A stretch of 60,000 bases of DNA from Tubulanus polymorphus (GCF_964204645.1 NC_134030.1:20839110-20899109); one strand, 5' to 3'. Numbered from the stretch's first letter, positions 9,901 to 19,592 are shown. A program made the numbers and translations. Notes: generated by a model not told the origin, from the letters alone.

Positions 9901-12107
9901 CATTAATTACTGCGGCAAATGAGAATTCCACTTGTGACAAGTGAGGATCCACCAGGTGTCACTAGTGTGCAGTAGGACATCAACTACTGCGGCAATAGAG
10001 AATTCCACTTGTGACAAGTGAGGATCCACCAGAGGTCGCTAGTGTGCAGTAGGACATCAACTACTGCAGCATTAGAGGATTCCACTTGTGACAAGTGAGG
10101 ATCCACCAGGTGTCGTTAGTGTGCAGTAGGACATCAACTACTGCGGCAATGGAGAATTCCACTTGTGGCAAGTGAGGATCCACCAGGTGTCACTAGTGTG
10201 CAGTAGGACATCAACTACTGCAGCAATGGAGGATTCCACTTGTGGCAAGTGAGGATCCACCAGGTGTCACTAGTGTGCAGTAGGACATCAACTACTGCGG
10301 CAATGGAGGATTCCACTTGTGGCAAGTGAGGATCCACCAGGTGTCACTAGTGTGCAGTAGGACATCAACTACTGCAGCAATGGAGAATTCCACTTGTGGC
10401 AAGTGAGGATCCACCAGGTGTCACTAGTGTGCAGTAGGACATCAACTACTGCGGCAATGGAGAATTCCACTTGTGGCAAGTGAGGATCCACCAGGTGTCA
10501 CTAGTGTGCAGTTGGACATCAACTACTGCGGCAATAGAGGATTTTTCGTGTCTCGTTTGATGATCGTATTTGTATTTGTATTTTCAAAGATCCAGGCTTG
10601 ATTATGTTTTCATTGGCAAATGACTTATGAATTTTATGTTTGATTCTTTTTCAAATCTCAGGTGTACACGATTTTGAAATATTCCAAAGAACCGATGACG
10701 GTTTATTTAAAAGAAGATCTTCCGGAACGATGGCATTATAAAAACAGCGCACGAGTCGCGCCGATAACAGTAGTGGCCGATCCAGGCTGGTACATCATAT
10801 CGGTAAGTCATTAATCTGTTGACATTCCTCCCTCCCAGGGATTTGAACCTTATGACAATGTGAGACTCTGCCACGTTCCGCCCTCCCAGGGATTCGAACC
10901 TGATGACATCATGAGAATCTGCCGCATTCAACCCTCGCTAGGATTCAAACCTGATGACATCATGAGAATCTGCCGCATTCAACCCTCGCTGGGATTCGAA
11001 CCTTATGACCTCAAGAGACTCTGCCACGTTCCTCCCTCGGCAGGGGTTCGAACCTGATGACATCATGAGAATCTGCCGCATTCAACCCTCGCTGGGATTC
11101 AAACCTGATGACGTCATGAGACTCTGCCACGTTCCTCCCTCGCAGGGATTCGAACCTGATGACATCGCGAGACTTTGCCACATTCCTCCCTCGGCAGGGG
11201 TTCGAATTATATTCAAATTATGATGAATTATTTGCTGATTATAGCATCATAAAGGATTTCCGATGTACACAAGTAATCGTTACCCGGCCGCAGCCGTACA
11301 CGGGTATGATAATCAACATCCAGACATGTGGGGAATGTTCGCCGCTACTGGACCAGGTACGATTAACAAACACTTCTTCAGCCTACGAGTTGTTCTTGAC
11401 GAGTTGGAGTCAAAATTCTCACCAGATTCTCAAAATATTGACACCAGAATATGATGTTTGCCCACAACTATAGAACTGACTCCAAAGTCAAATCTTACCT
11501 CGCAACTATAGAAATGACTCCAGAGTCAATTTTTACCTCACAACTATGGAAATGACTCCTGAGTCAAATTTTACCTCACAACTATAGAAATGACTCCAGA
11601 GTCAAATTTTACCTCGCAATCGTTGAATTGACTCCTTGCAAAACATTGACTCCGGAGTCAAATGTTCACCCACCTGATGAAACTTCAGTAATTCGTGAAG
11701 TGTTGGACTATTTGGCTCTGCTTCGAATAACTTACTTAAGCCCCCCCCCCCCCAAAAAAAAAGTCAAACTATTGATTAGACGAATTCCTAAATTCTTCAT
11801 TAAATTTTCAGATTTTAAGCGAGGTCTCAAGGTCGGTGGAGTATCGATAGTTGACGTTTACGCGTTGATGTGTCGCAGCGTCGGACTGGCGCCCGCTCAT
11901 AACAACGCCACCTGGTCGAACGTAGCCCAACTAATCGACGACGACGACGAAAATCATTCCATATCATCGGCGGTCGCCGATCCGAAATACGACGTCGTCA
12001 AGGCGACGAGTGTTGCGGCGTCGTCGCCGGATTCGACCCGATTCCGATCCGTAGTCCTGATGACGGTGTTTAGCGTTTTGGCCGCCGTCGCCGGTCGGTT
12101 GGTTTAA
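6698..12107 (+). CDS. ENPP6: ENPP6-like ectonucleotide pyrophosphatase/phosphodiesterase (choline phosphodiesterase), 7 coding exons
   Basis: Joining exons 6594-6989, 7918-8054, 8655-8820, 9377-9672, 10662-10802, 11245-11356 and 11812-12107 gives a continuous frame of 479 residues from the ATG at 6698. An in-frame ATG at 6626 would add 24. I chose 6698 because it opens directly into a signal peptide. ENPP6 hydrolyses choline-containing lysolipids and glycerophosphocholine outside the cell. The metal-binding set is complete: Asp50 (FDGLR), Asp and His in LDVTGH, Asp and His in SDHG, and the late His in VHGYDN. ENPP6-like signatures include [16 protein letters not shown] and YYWPGCE. The hydrophobic C-terminus with no charged tail fits a GPI-attachment signal, as in vertebrate ENPP6. 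Oddities: a run of nine Asn before the catalytic domain, and Cys88 where the family has a Ser or Thr nucleophile. Identification as an ENPP is secure; the ENPP6 subtype is likely. Confidence 0.88.
7010..7280. repeat. Short-period minisatellite in intron 1 of the coding region
   Basis: Degenerate units of about 25 bp built on 'agcctggaaccatcctctt' repeat about 10 times just downstream of the exon 1 donor. They keep the reading frame open by chance and should not be taken as coding. Confidence 0.75.
7507..7802. mobile_element. piggyBac-type MITE
   Basis: The ends are TTAACCCTTTCAGTGC and, inverted, GCACTGAAAGAGTTAA, matching at 15 of 16 positions. The flanking TTAA fits the piggyBac target-site duplication and the CCC-starting terminal repeat. 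Inside are two odd-length perfect palindromes, ACACCGCACTGCGGTGT (7570-7586) and TACACCGCGCCGCGGTGTA (7671-7689). It has no coding capacity, so it would depend on a transposase elsewhere. Confidence 0.8.
7918..8054 (+). CDS. ENPP6: ENPP6-like exon 2
   Basis: The exon runs from acceptor gttacag to donor CAG|GTTAGA. It completes the split glycine codon and encodes [16 protein letters not shown] and [16 protein letters not shown], segments typical of the ENPP catalytic domain with ENPP6-like wording. It ends in phase 0. Confidence 0.88.
8251..8582. mobile_element. Second piggyBac-like MITE
   Basis: The left end TTAACCCTTTCGCTG is mirrored by a right end whose reverse complement reads TTAATAACACTTTCGCTG. 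The inner 13 bases match at 12, with a 3-bp insertion near the right terminus. It lies in the intron before exon 3 and is non-coding. Internally it carries the near-palindrome CATGATTGAATCATG. Confidence 0.6.
8655..8820 (+). CDS. ENPP6: ENPP6-like exon 3
   Basis: The acceptor is ttctag before 8655 and the donor is GCCG|GTAAGA after 8820, phase 1. It encodes [19 protein letters not shown] and the segment through [13 protein letters not shown] and the following insertion are shared with ENPP6/ENPP7-type enzymes. Confidence 0.87.
8821..9376. other. Intron 3 of the ENPP6-like gene
   Basis: It holds a short stem-loop: GTCAAGGGATTCG at 8907-8919 pairs with CGAACCCCTTGAC at 8945-8957, and the left arm looks like a tRNA B box. 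An open frame at 9061-9351 gives no recognisable protein. I see nothing else. Confidence 0.5.
9377..9672 (+). CDS. ENPP6: ENPP6-like exon 4 (metal ligands)
   Basis: It runs from acceptor tgttgtag to donor CAG|GTCAGT. It encodes [18 protein letters not shown], supplying Asp and His ligands of one metal site, and [12 protein letters not shown], supplying Asp and His of the other. It ends in phase 0. Confidence 0.9.
9713..10545 (-). repeat. 77-bp satellite array, reverse orientation
   Basis: About 11 units of the same 77-bp satellite as at 5275-6540, here as the reverse complement (core 'ccaccaggtgtcgctagtgtgc'), starting 41 bp after the exon 4 donor. In the pre-mRNA the two arrays are complementary and bracket coding exons 1-4. 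Confidence 0.95.
10662..10802 (+). CDS. ENPP6: ENPP6-like exon 5
   Basis: The acceptor is caaatctcag before 10662 and the donor is TCG|GTAAGT after 10802, phase 0 at both ends. It encodes [20 protein letters not shown] through PGWYIIS, matching the region between the SDHG and HGYDN motifs, which carries no catalytic residues. Confidence 0.82.
10828..11215 (-). repeat. 51-bp tandem array carrying tRNA-type B boxes
   Basis: About eight units of 51-52 bp. On the minus strand each contains GGTTCGAATCCC or a one-base variant (a perfect pol III B box in several units). About 24 bp before it is TGGCAGAGTCT, which resembles an A box. The spacing is shorter than in a normal tRNA and no cloverleaf forms. 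Confidence 0.8.
11245..11356 (+). CDS. ENPP6: ENPP6-like exon 6 (last metal-binding His)
   Basis: I place the start at 11245 after gattatag, giving phase 0 from exon 5, and the donor at CCAG|GTACGA. It encodes [20 protein letters not shown] and MFAATGP. The His of VHGYDN is the last zinc ligand. The acceptor is the least certain splice site of the gene. Confidence 0.75.
11455..11670. repeat. 40-bp tandem repeat
   Basis: About five units of 'aactatagaaatgactccag' plus 'agtcaaattttacctc'. Each carries a TGACTCC-N-GAGTCA dyad, the sort of half-site pair bound by bZIP factors; that reading is speculative. Confidence 0.8.
11812..12107 (+). CDS. ENPP6: ENPP6-like exon 7 (C-terminus and GPI-type tail)
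   Basis: The acceptor is taaattttcag. It encodes [20 protein letters not shown], matching the end of the catalytic domain, then a variable acidic and Ser/Ala-rich linker. It closes with a hydrophobic tail ([18 protein letters not shown]) ending at TAA, as expected of a GPI-attachment signal. Confidence 0.88.
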
Positions 12108-12199
12108 CCGGGCGTTCGGAGACTCGGGAGAGGTTTGAATTGTGATGTCCGTATTTTAGTCTAACCCCGTTGACGGAATAGCTACCGGTTTTTCTATTG

Positions 12200-12293
12200 T
12201 TAACCCTTTCCCGTCCCGTCACTTTTTGGGAAAGTCGAAACCCATGAAAATTGATGAAAGCGGTTATATAGGCAACGGGCGGTATAGGGTTAA
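12200..12293. mobile_element. Miniature TTAA-bounded element in the 3' UTR
   Basis: A 94-bp segment bounded by TTAACCCTTTCCCG and, inverted, CGGTATAGGGTTAA. The outer 8 bases match exactly and the next bases partly. It is of the same piggyBac style as the two intronic elements and lies about 95 bp after the stop codon. Confidence 0.5.
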
Positions 12294-12534
12294 TGATTAG
12301 GTTTTTTAAGTCGAGCTGAGCCGGCGTGCCGTGGGCGTGTTTTGTACAGATATTATATTCAAACATCAATTGTGCCATATTCAGTCTTTCAGTATGAAAA
12401 AACGCGGTAAAATGTTTTTCAGAAATATTATTACAAAAATGGCCTGTCTCTTGTTGGTTTCCATGCTTTTGGTTTAAGGGAAACCTCTCTGGTGGCCACT
12501 TCCATAGAATATAACGCATTTGCGGTCATCGAGT

Positions 12535-12540
12535 AATAAA
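12535..12540 (+). terminator. Candidate polyadenylation signal of the ENPP6-like gene
   Basis: AATAAA about 430 bp after the stop codon. It is the first canonical hexamer downstream that I found. Confidence 0.45.
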
Positions 12541-12744
12541 GCAAGAGTTGTTGAAGTTGGGAAACTTCAAAAATAGGTAGCAAAATGCATAATGCAAGTA
12601 GGACCACCTTAAAAATAGCATTTTATTGTGGTGCCTTTGCCTTGTAGAGATATCAATCTGCAGCCTGGACCCTATACTCTGCACAAACATCATTCTAACA
12701 GTTAACAATCGTCCACACGTCACATCTCTTCAGTTCTTTTCCCG

Positions 12745-13050
12745 AGACATTATTTAATTGAAAATGAACTACAAACTCGTGACATTAGACATTTTATCAG
12801 CTCACTTTCAAAAACTGATCATCCACACTTCACATGTGTTCAGAACTTGAGACATATTTTTAATCGAAAATGAACTACAAACACCAGACATTAAACATCT
12901 TATCAGCACACTTTCAAAAACTGATCGTCCACACGTCACATGTGTTCAGTGCTTCACCTGAGACATTTTTAATCGAAAATGAACTACAAACACCAGATAT
13001 TAGACATTTTATCAGCGCACCTTCAAAAACTGATCATCCACACTTGAGAG
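12745..13050 (-). repeat. 109-bp minisatellite, copies in opposite orientation to those in the receptor array
   Basis: Nearly three units of the minisatellite found upstream of every receptor gene, here on the other strand (core 'ccacacttcacatgtgttcag' and 'aaaatgaactacaaacacc'). It is the only copy set outside the array, which suggests the family is older than the receptor duplications or moved here separately. Confidence 0.88.
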
Positions 13051-13469
13051 GGATGTTTCCAGGCTGAAGATCGATATGTACATCGAAGGCATAGGCGTGT
13101 TGGGTGAATCGTAAACATATATACTGCTCAGTTGATATCTCGGTAACAGCAGGGAACAACAACGAAACTCATCGTCATCAAAGAGAAAAATATGCATTTA
13201 TTTTTACAACTCGCAACATCAAGATATGTATAAGGTACATCGCATAAACGAGCAGTTTTTACAATCTGTTCGAAATGCGTGGACACGACAGGTGTTCATC
13301 TATTGAAAATGATTTCGTGAAATTATGTGCTGAAAATATTCAGAAGAAAAGTGGAATGGTATATTCTTTATTGGTTGTAGCTTATTCTGCCACTTGGATC
13401 TACTGCCATGACAACATTTGGTTGCTTCCATATGTCTTGATTGTTTTAGATAATTATTGTACTGGCAAT
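13051..13469. other. Stretch with no gene seen
   Basis: Short open frames only, none with recognisable content. No repeat stands out. Confidence 0.4.
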
Positions 13470-13795
13470 TTGGATCCACCAGGTGTAGCTAGTGTGCAGT
13501 AGGACATCAACTACTGCGGCTATAGAAGATTCCACTTGTGGCAAGTGAGGATGCACCAGGTGTCGCTAATGTACAGTAGGATATCAACTACTGCGGCTAT
13601 AGAAGATTCCACTTGTGGCAAGTGAGGATGCACCAGATGTCGCTAGTGTGCAGTAGGACATCAACTACTGTCACGATAGGGATTCCACTTGTTGCAAGTG
13701 AGGATGCACCAGGTGTCGCTAGCGTACAGTAGGACATCAACTACTGCGGCAATAGAGGATTCCACTTGTTGCAAGTGAGGATCCACCAGGTGTAA
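13470..13795 (-). repeat. 77-bp satellite array, reverse orientation, third site
   Basis: About four units of the same 77-bp satellite as in the ENPP6-like introns, in the same orientation as 9713-10545. Confidence 0.92.
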
Positions 13796-14110
13796 ATCAA
13801 TTTTCAATGAAACTAGAAAACAACAAACCACGAGTAGAAAAGTATGAAAACTTTTCGAGGCTCGTATGACGATCATATTTGTAGCCGCGACATCTGGTGG
13901 GGAATGCCAGTACTCGTATGAAGCTGGAATCTAGTAACGCGTGTCAAGTCTCTCACTCAAGTTACCAAAACCAGTGCGTTTTGTAACGAATCTGTGATAT
14001 AATGAAACTCGTATTTTGATACATACATTATACCGATATTATGTATTTTAATATTTAGATCACAGCATTAGAGAATTTTGTAAATAGACATATTGCATAC
14101 GTATTCTTCT

Positions 14111-14485
14111 GGCACCCCCTAGTGGTCGGTTACCATCGGCAGTGTCCGTTGTAATTGTTTAAGACCACCAGGGGGCGTTTTACGGATCGTTATTTGTTTT
14201 TGCGTCGCCTCCTAGTGGCCGGTTACCAGCGGCAGTGCCCGTTGTAATTTTTTAAGGCCACCAGGGGGCGTTACGATTATTAATTCTGGGGTTAGTTGTG
14301 TTCTGCGCCCTTTGATTGGTCGGTTACCATCGGCAGTGCCCGATGTAATTGTTTAAGACCACCAGGGGGCGCAACTAACATTAATCAGGGGGTAATTGTT
14401 GTGTAAATAGGTGTTTTATGCCCCCTCGGGGGTCGGTTACCATCAGCAGTGTCTGTTGTAATTGTTTAAGACCTCCAGGGGGCGC
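14111..14485. repeat. Four-unit array with paired CTCF-core-like sites
   Basis: Units at about 14111-14177, 14206-14270, 14306-14372 and 14420-14485. Each runs from a CCCCCTAGTGGT-type left end, through a constant middle (cggttaccatcggcagtg, then gttgtaattgtttaag), to a CCACCAGGGGGCG right end. The right end equals the core of the CTCF consensus known from vertebrates and flies, and the left end is its reverse complement, although the left half of unit 3 is decayed. Spacing grows from 95 to 114 bp, so this is a tandem set with unrelated fillers. Confidence 0.75.
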
Positions 14486-16090
14486 TTGTTTATCATGTAG
14501 TACCGCGGCGCGTCGTCTTGGCTCGGCTCAAATTTTTGTCATTTTTTTTTTCTTTTAGTCAAATAATTGTTAAGTACTGGGTGACTAGAAAATGACTAGG
14601 TTGTGACTAGTTAGCAGCATATAGGAGAAAAAAGCGGTTACTTAGAATGCCGAGATAATTTTGTTTTCACTGCTCAAAGATCTGAGTTATTTTAAAAGGC
14701 TTATTTTACAGCAGCCTTGGTTTATGTTTAACATTTCTCGAAAGACCTGCGTTCGAATACCAGGGTAAATAATGTGCTTTTTGCCGTGAATTTTGTTGTA
14801 GAAAAAAAAAATCTCCATTACCGGACTCAGTTCCACAGTTGAGTTATGAATGCGGTTATAATTAAGTAAAACATTTTTCGTCAGATTTTAACAGTCATTG
14901 TCTAAATTAAGAGCAGTCTAAAGTCCGTAGATATTTGATAAATCGCCATCATTGAAATTAGCCCTGGACGAGACATAAGTCGAATTGTCTAGCGAGATTA
15001 CCTTGAGTCTTATTCAGCCAGTGGAAACTTGAGTTAAGTCTGGGCTTTGCACTATTATTGGTCTATTAATCTGCTGACGATACTACATATTTGAAAATGA
15101 AATTGATTTGAACCCTTATCCGTGGACTGGTTCACGCTATTTGCCAAACATTCATTCATATCACAAAATGATTGTAATTGCTATTGATACATGTAATGAT
15201 GATGATTAAATAATGATAATTTATTGAAGCCTAAAATGCATTGATAGAATGCTCTAAATGGCTTTACAAAAAAATGCTCGCGAATATCACCTAAGTTTTT
15301 GGTAATTTGTGAATTTTCCTTTTATCCTAAAATCTCCTTTTGAAACCTATTGAATTAATAATAATTTCGGATATTGTCCGAATGGATTTGATTTCTTGTG
15401 TATATTTTTTGTTTTTCGATTTTGATTGCTTTGAACTCGCTCTGTATTTATCGCATACTTCGTTGTTCGTGTGTGAAATTAATGAAAATTGCTGTTCGTA
15501 AAGAATTTACGGAACTTTGGGCAGGTTTCGATTCCAGAAATTCTCCAGAATAGAGGCGCTCTACCTATTCCGGAAAAGCATCTGTGAACCTGATAGAAGC
15601 GGCCGTTAGAGAGTTTTTTAGCCGGAATTTCTTCTAGTAAACCATTCAATCTATGTACAATCGAAATTTGCCTTACAGCCGAGAGGGGCGGGAATAATTT
15701 CCTAAACCAAGCAAAACAAACTGGGGCTGCAAAAGTCGCGCAAAAGTTGGTTAAAGACAACTGACGGATTGATATCCGAGTAACGACGAACTTTTAATAG
15801 TCACTATGTCAACTATCCACTGGTTAACTCTCACCAACTTTTCAGCGACTGCAGCCCCTAGCGTAATTTTAAACCCGAAAAAATTTCAAATTCTGTTTCT
15901 GTTTTTATATGTATACTTTAATGGCAAGATGCACGATTTATAGCTTTAGTTCATTGGTTCTAGGCGGCAGATACAGCATGTAATTCAATTCTTGATTGTG
16001 TAGATAAAATTCTCCATTTGTGTAAGTTATAAAGGCAGCGTTCATTAAGTACATAATAGGCAGAGAATCAAGCACGTTTCGGACATGTCA
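14486..16090. other. Intergenic stretch with no gene seen
   Basis: AT-rich, with only short open frames. The longest, on the minus strand at 15479-15760, has no recognisable domain. A B-box-like 'gcgttcgaataccagg' at about 14749 is isolated. Confidence 0.45.
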
Positions 16091-16094
16091 GCAT

Positions 16095-16370
16095 AGCGTG
16101 CATGGTTGTATCTGTACTATAACCGATCCCATTTCAAAATCAAGCTTAATACAAACGCGTGCGCTTAAAAGTCTGAGGGTGTTAAATTCATCAAACGACA
16201 TCGCTTAAAATATAAATGCTTTTAATGCCAGTGTACGGTGACTGATCCTATTTCAAACTCATTAATATCAAGGTTAACGCAAACGCGCGCACAAGGAAGT
16301 CCATAGGTGTTAATTTCTTCAATCGGCATCCTTTGCACTGCTATGACGTGTTCTGTATAAATGCTCTTCA
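16095..16370. repeat. Degenerate direct duplication of about 120 bp
   Basis: The segment from about 16100 (ccgatcccatttcaaa, then aatacaaacgcgtgcgc) recurs in diverged form from about 16225 (tgatcctatttcaaac, then aacgcaaacgcgcgcac). No function is apparent. Confidence 0.6.
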
Positions 16371-16546
16371 TCTTCTTGAATTCTTCATTCCACATAGATA
16401 GTTATATGGGGATGTAATGAATTGCCATCAACAGAAGTTTGTATTGACTTCATCAACCTGCAGCATCATGCGGCAGGCATAAATAGAAATGATAAGTAAA
16501 TCGGAATATTCGGTCCGTACTTTTCCCTAAAGACTCACTGCTACGT

Positions 16547-16820
16547 ACAAGCCATGTTAGACATGAATCTGTTGATGTCCTACTCAACAATTGTCTTGAT
16601 ATTATCCGAGTTTTCAGCGTCTTTCCACAAAACCCTCTTGTTATTCACCTTAATTATTATTATTCTTAAATCGCTCCTTCAAGCCCCACTGTTTTGTGCA
16701 AGCCATGTTAGACATGAATCTGTTGATGTCCGATTCAACAATTGTCTTAATACATTGTCGTCAGCTCCTTCCCCCAAAACCCCCTTTGTTTTTCTCTTTG
16801 ATTATTATTATTCTTAAATA
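16547..16820. repeat. Direct duplication of about 145 bp
   Basis: A block containing 'caagccatgttagacatgaa' and 'tctgttgatgtcc' occurs at 16549 and again at about 16698. Each copy ends in 'attattattattcttaaat'. The open frames across it are not gene-like. Confidence 0.85.
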
Positions 16821-17539
16821 TTCCGAAATAAGAGAACAAAATTATCTGATAAAAGAAATGAACATGGTAAAAAAAAGTAACCAGATAAAATGAACATGAC
16901 AGCATCGTACACTGACACATTGAGAGCAACAACATAAGAAGGCATTATGGTGTAACAAACATAATTTGGGTCCAAATTTTTAATGGCAATTTGATTTATT
17001 TTCTATATGGATACAACGAACTATCAGTTATTGCGAACAGATCTTCTTGTACGTACATATCATAATCTTGGTTTTCTTGACTCGCCTGGCTAACGGCTTG
17101 CGTAGACGTGTTTTTAATGAACGCTCCTTTATTAACTGATACTGGAACCTCCTAGAAGACCCTGTTCCGTATGAACCATCAGCTGTTCTCCTGGGTCCTT
17201 GGAATTTTACTTAGGCTCTCAAGATGTAATTTTTGAAAAGAAAATTTTTTAAAAAGCGTACAAATACTTGGCTTGGCTTGGTAAGACGTGGTTAGTATCC
17301 CGAATTAGGTATATGGAGAACGATTATGTATTATGCCAATATTAATACACAGACTGTCGTCTTTGAGAAGAGAAGTGTCAATTTTGCTTTATAACTGTGC
17401 TTGGCTCTTTGCCTTAAGTCTTAACACTATGAACCCTGTCCTCGGTGAAAATATATGTGAACTGAATTTGTTGGAAATAAATTATTTGAATGATTGAGAT
17501 TTTTTGTTGTTTGAAGTTGGTACTTTTCATCGCTTCCAA

Positions 17540-17612
17540 CCCGAGACACCGTCCAGACTGCGCACTGAATCGGTATCCAATAGACCGGGTTCGAATCTGG
17601 GACACCCCCTGT
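17540..17612 (+). repeat. tRNA-like B-box fragment
   Basis: GGGTTCGAATCTGGGA at about 17587 is a perfect B box with flanks able to form a T-arm-like stem. I find no convincing A box, so this is probably an old SINE or tRNA pseudogene fragment. Confidence 0.3.
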
Positions 17613-17676
17613 TTATCCTGTATTCGTCATCTCTTGGTGCCGCTACTGCTGGTAGTTAGTCTAGTTCGTTTCGCAG

Positions 17677-17830
17677 GTCGAAACTTCTCGTTAAAATCAT
17701 CACGTTCGTCGCCTTGTTGCTGCTCACCGTGGCGTTGTCGACCATCACGCCTCTTCTACCGCCAATGCTGGTTCACGTCGCCAACCATCAAAATCAACCA
17801 ACGTTTATGAATAACTGGGTCTTAAGATAA
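17677..17830 (+). CDS. Candidate orphan terminal exon with a membrane anchor
   Basis: After a plausible acceptor (tagttcgtttcgcag), a phase-1 frame of 50 codons runs to TAA at 17828-17830. It encodes SKLLVKIITFVALLLLTVAL and then a short polar tail ending NNWVLR. The base composition is GC-richer than the flanks, like the ENPP6-like exons, and the hydrophobic stretch followed by a short tail looks like a real C-terminal anchor. I cannot find upstream exons and do not recognise the family. It may be a gene remnant. Confidence 0.3.
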
Positions 17831-18569
17831 GAAATCGCAAAGATGGCTGCCTCTAAATCTTCCAGCTAGGTAGACATTTGGAATTTGTCGGGCCATGTAC
17901 CTAACGTTTGTAGGCCCAAAGTACAAATAACGTAGGGGTCAGTGACTGAATCATTTTTTCTATTCCACTGGTATTTTCTAAAGGCAAAATTGGCTTACGC
18001 ATATTTTCATCATGTTGTTTGCTATTTCGCCACCTGTCTCATTTGGGATTCAAATTACTGGAAAGTGGACGATATGAAAACCTGAACAAACATTCGTTGT
18101 CAGGAGGGATATGATCAATATGATAAACCATTTTACAGTTGCTAGCCGCAATTTTGTTAGAGTACTTTAGTCCTGTATTGTTGGGTCATTTTTTTCTCTT
18201 TTCTAAAAGATATCTGTGATGCGTGTTTTATCATATTTCATCTGTCCCTGGATGGATTTCGACAGGTTTAGCAACAATCAAACCGCGTGAATCTCTTGGT
18301 TTCAGATCCTCCAAAAGTGACACCAACATTTCTATTCGTTCTGATCTCGCTATATTGTTCTCTTCTTGCTTCTAACCATTCTCCCAATTTCTTCACTTCT
18401 TTGAGATCACATGTCTGCGTTTAAAAAAGTTGCTAAAAGCATCCGCCTCTCTTGTCACTTTTGGTGGGTAGACAAGGGTGAGAAACAAGTTATCATCTTA
18501 TAGCCTGAGTTGTGATTTTGATTAGTTCGCAATACGGTCAATATCGTGTGGTTAACGCGAAACCAGTTA
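17831..18569. other. Stretch with no gene seen
   Basis: No long frames, repeats or RNA-like structures noted. Confidence 0.4.
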
Positions 18570-18684
18570 GGCTAAAAAAATTGCTACCTTGTTTCTCCGC
18601 TCTGCTGAGCTTAAATGTTGACCCGGCCGGCCGCCTATCTACCCTATACGCTGCGGAGAAACAAGGTATCATTTTTGTTTAGCC
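18570..18684. repeat. Foldback hairpin element
   Basis: A left arm at 18570-18600 and a right arm at 18653-18684 are inverted copies: both read GGCTAAA then A-rich sequence, then a perfectly shared 18-base inner part, ACCTTGTTTCTCCGC with neighbouring matches. The loop is about 52 bp and contains GGCCGGCC. It could be a tiny foldback transposon or the source of a structured RNA. Confidence 0.75.
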
Positions 18685-18879
18685 TTATTTACAAATAAAA
18701 AAGATTTGACTATCATGTTTAAAAATTGATTCAGTTCTAATTAATAAAGATACATGCATTAAGTTTTAGTCATATTTCTTCTATGCGATAAAACCACCGG
18801 TACGATTAGTAGGTGTATTCTGTTATTTTACCATCATGGAACATAAAAAAATGGGAGTTATTCTAAAGCTCTCCTTCCT

Positions 18880-19120
18880 CACAAACGAACATTGCTTCTC
18901 ATCTCCGAGTACGCGAAAATTGGGAGACTTTTCTGCCAGCGCTGGTAACACCTATAGGTTGACGATAGCGCGGATACAACTGCTGACATCCACAAAATAC
19001 TAAAGTTGCTCAGGGATAATGGATGCATTAGGGACGTCACTAATGCCCTGTTCGCTATTAGGAACCGAACCTCTGATTTATCGACATCATTCATTAATGG
19101 ACTAGATTTCAATGCAGTGT
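18880..19120. repeat. Diverged copy of a block from the receptor spacers
   Basis: This segment aligns by eye with 27610-27850, 47110-47345 and 57605-57830. Shared landmarks are 'agaccttttctgc', 'gcgcggataactgctgac', 'gataatggatgcattagg', 'cactaatgc' and 'atcattcatt'. It lies 3' of receptor A, in the same orientation as in the spacers, and probably marks the left edge of the ancestral duplication or a dispersed repeat. Confidence 0.7.
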
Positions 19121-19519
19121 AAAGAACGCAGGGGCGGATCCAAGCTATATTCCACTGTATTCCAGAATATAGTCAGAAAATGTGAATAACATATCTTCTA
19201 GAAGTAGCTAATCTAACAGGTCCAGAATAAGCTTACGTGGAACAAGAAAAAAGAGTCTTCTCAAATTTTTCTTGGGGTGGAACCTCAAACCCCCTTTAAT
19301 GAGCTTTGCCGCCGACATATCACTGAGCAATGATTTTCAGAGAAGTCAAATTCACAGGCTGGATCTGCCCCTTGAACAACACATGAACATCGAAATAAGA
19401 ACTCATGAGCGACAGCGGCTATTGTTAATAAAAATAATTCACTAGACCTGACTGGTCACCATAGCTATTTGGTCACCACACTGAGCAATCTACCAACTTT
19501 CACCGTTCACCACAACTAG

Positions 19520-19592
19520 CAGTTGGCCTAATGCTAGTGTGCACGTCTGCTGCGCTTGAGGTCGAAGGTTCGAATCCCGCCTGGGTTGTTTT
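19520..19592 (+). repeat. tRNA-derived element
   Basis: GGCCTAATGCTAGTG resembles the D-arm and box A of arginine-type tRNAs, and GGTTCGAATCCCGCC is a perfect box B. The acceptor and anticodon stems are not complete, so I call a tRNA-derived repeat or pseudogene, not a working tRNA. Confidence 0.55.

Noticed and set aside
19520-19592. A functional tRNA gene
   Set aside because: Box A and box B are good, but acceptor and anticodon stems do not pair into a full cloverleaf.
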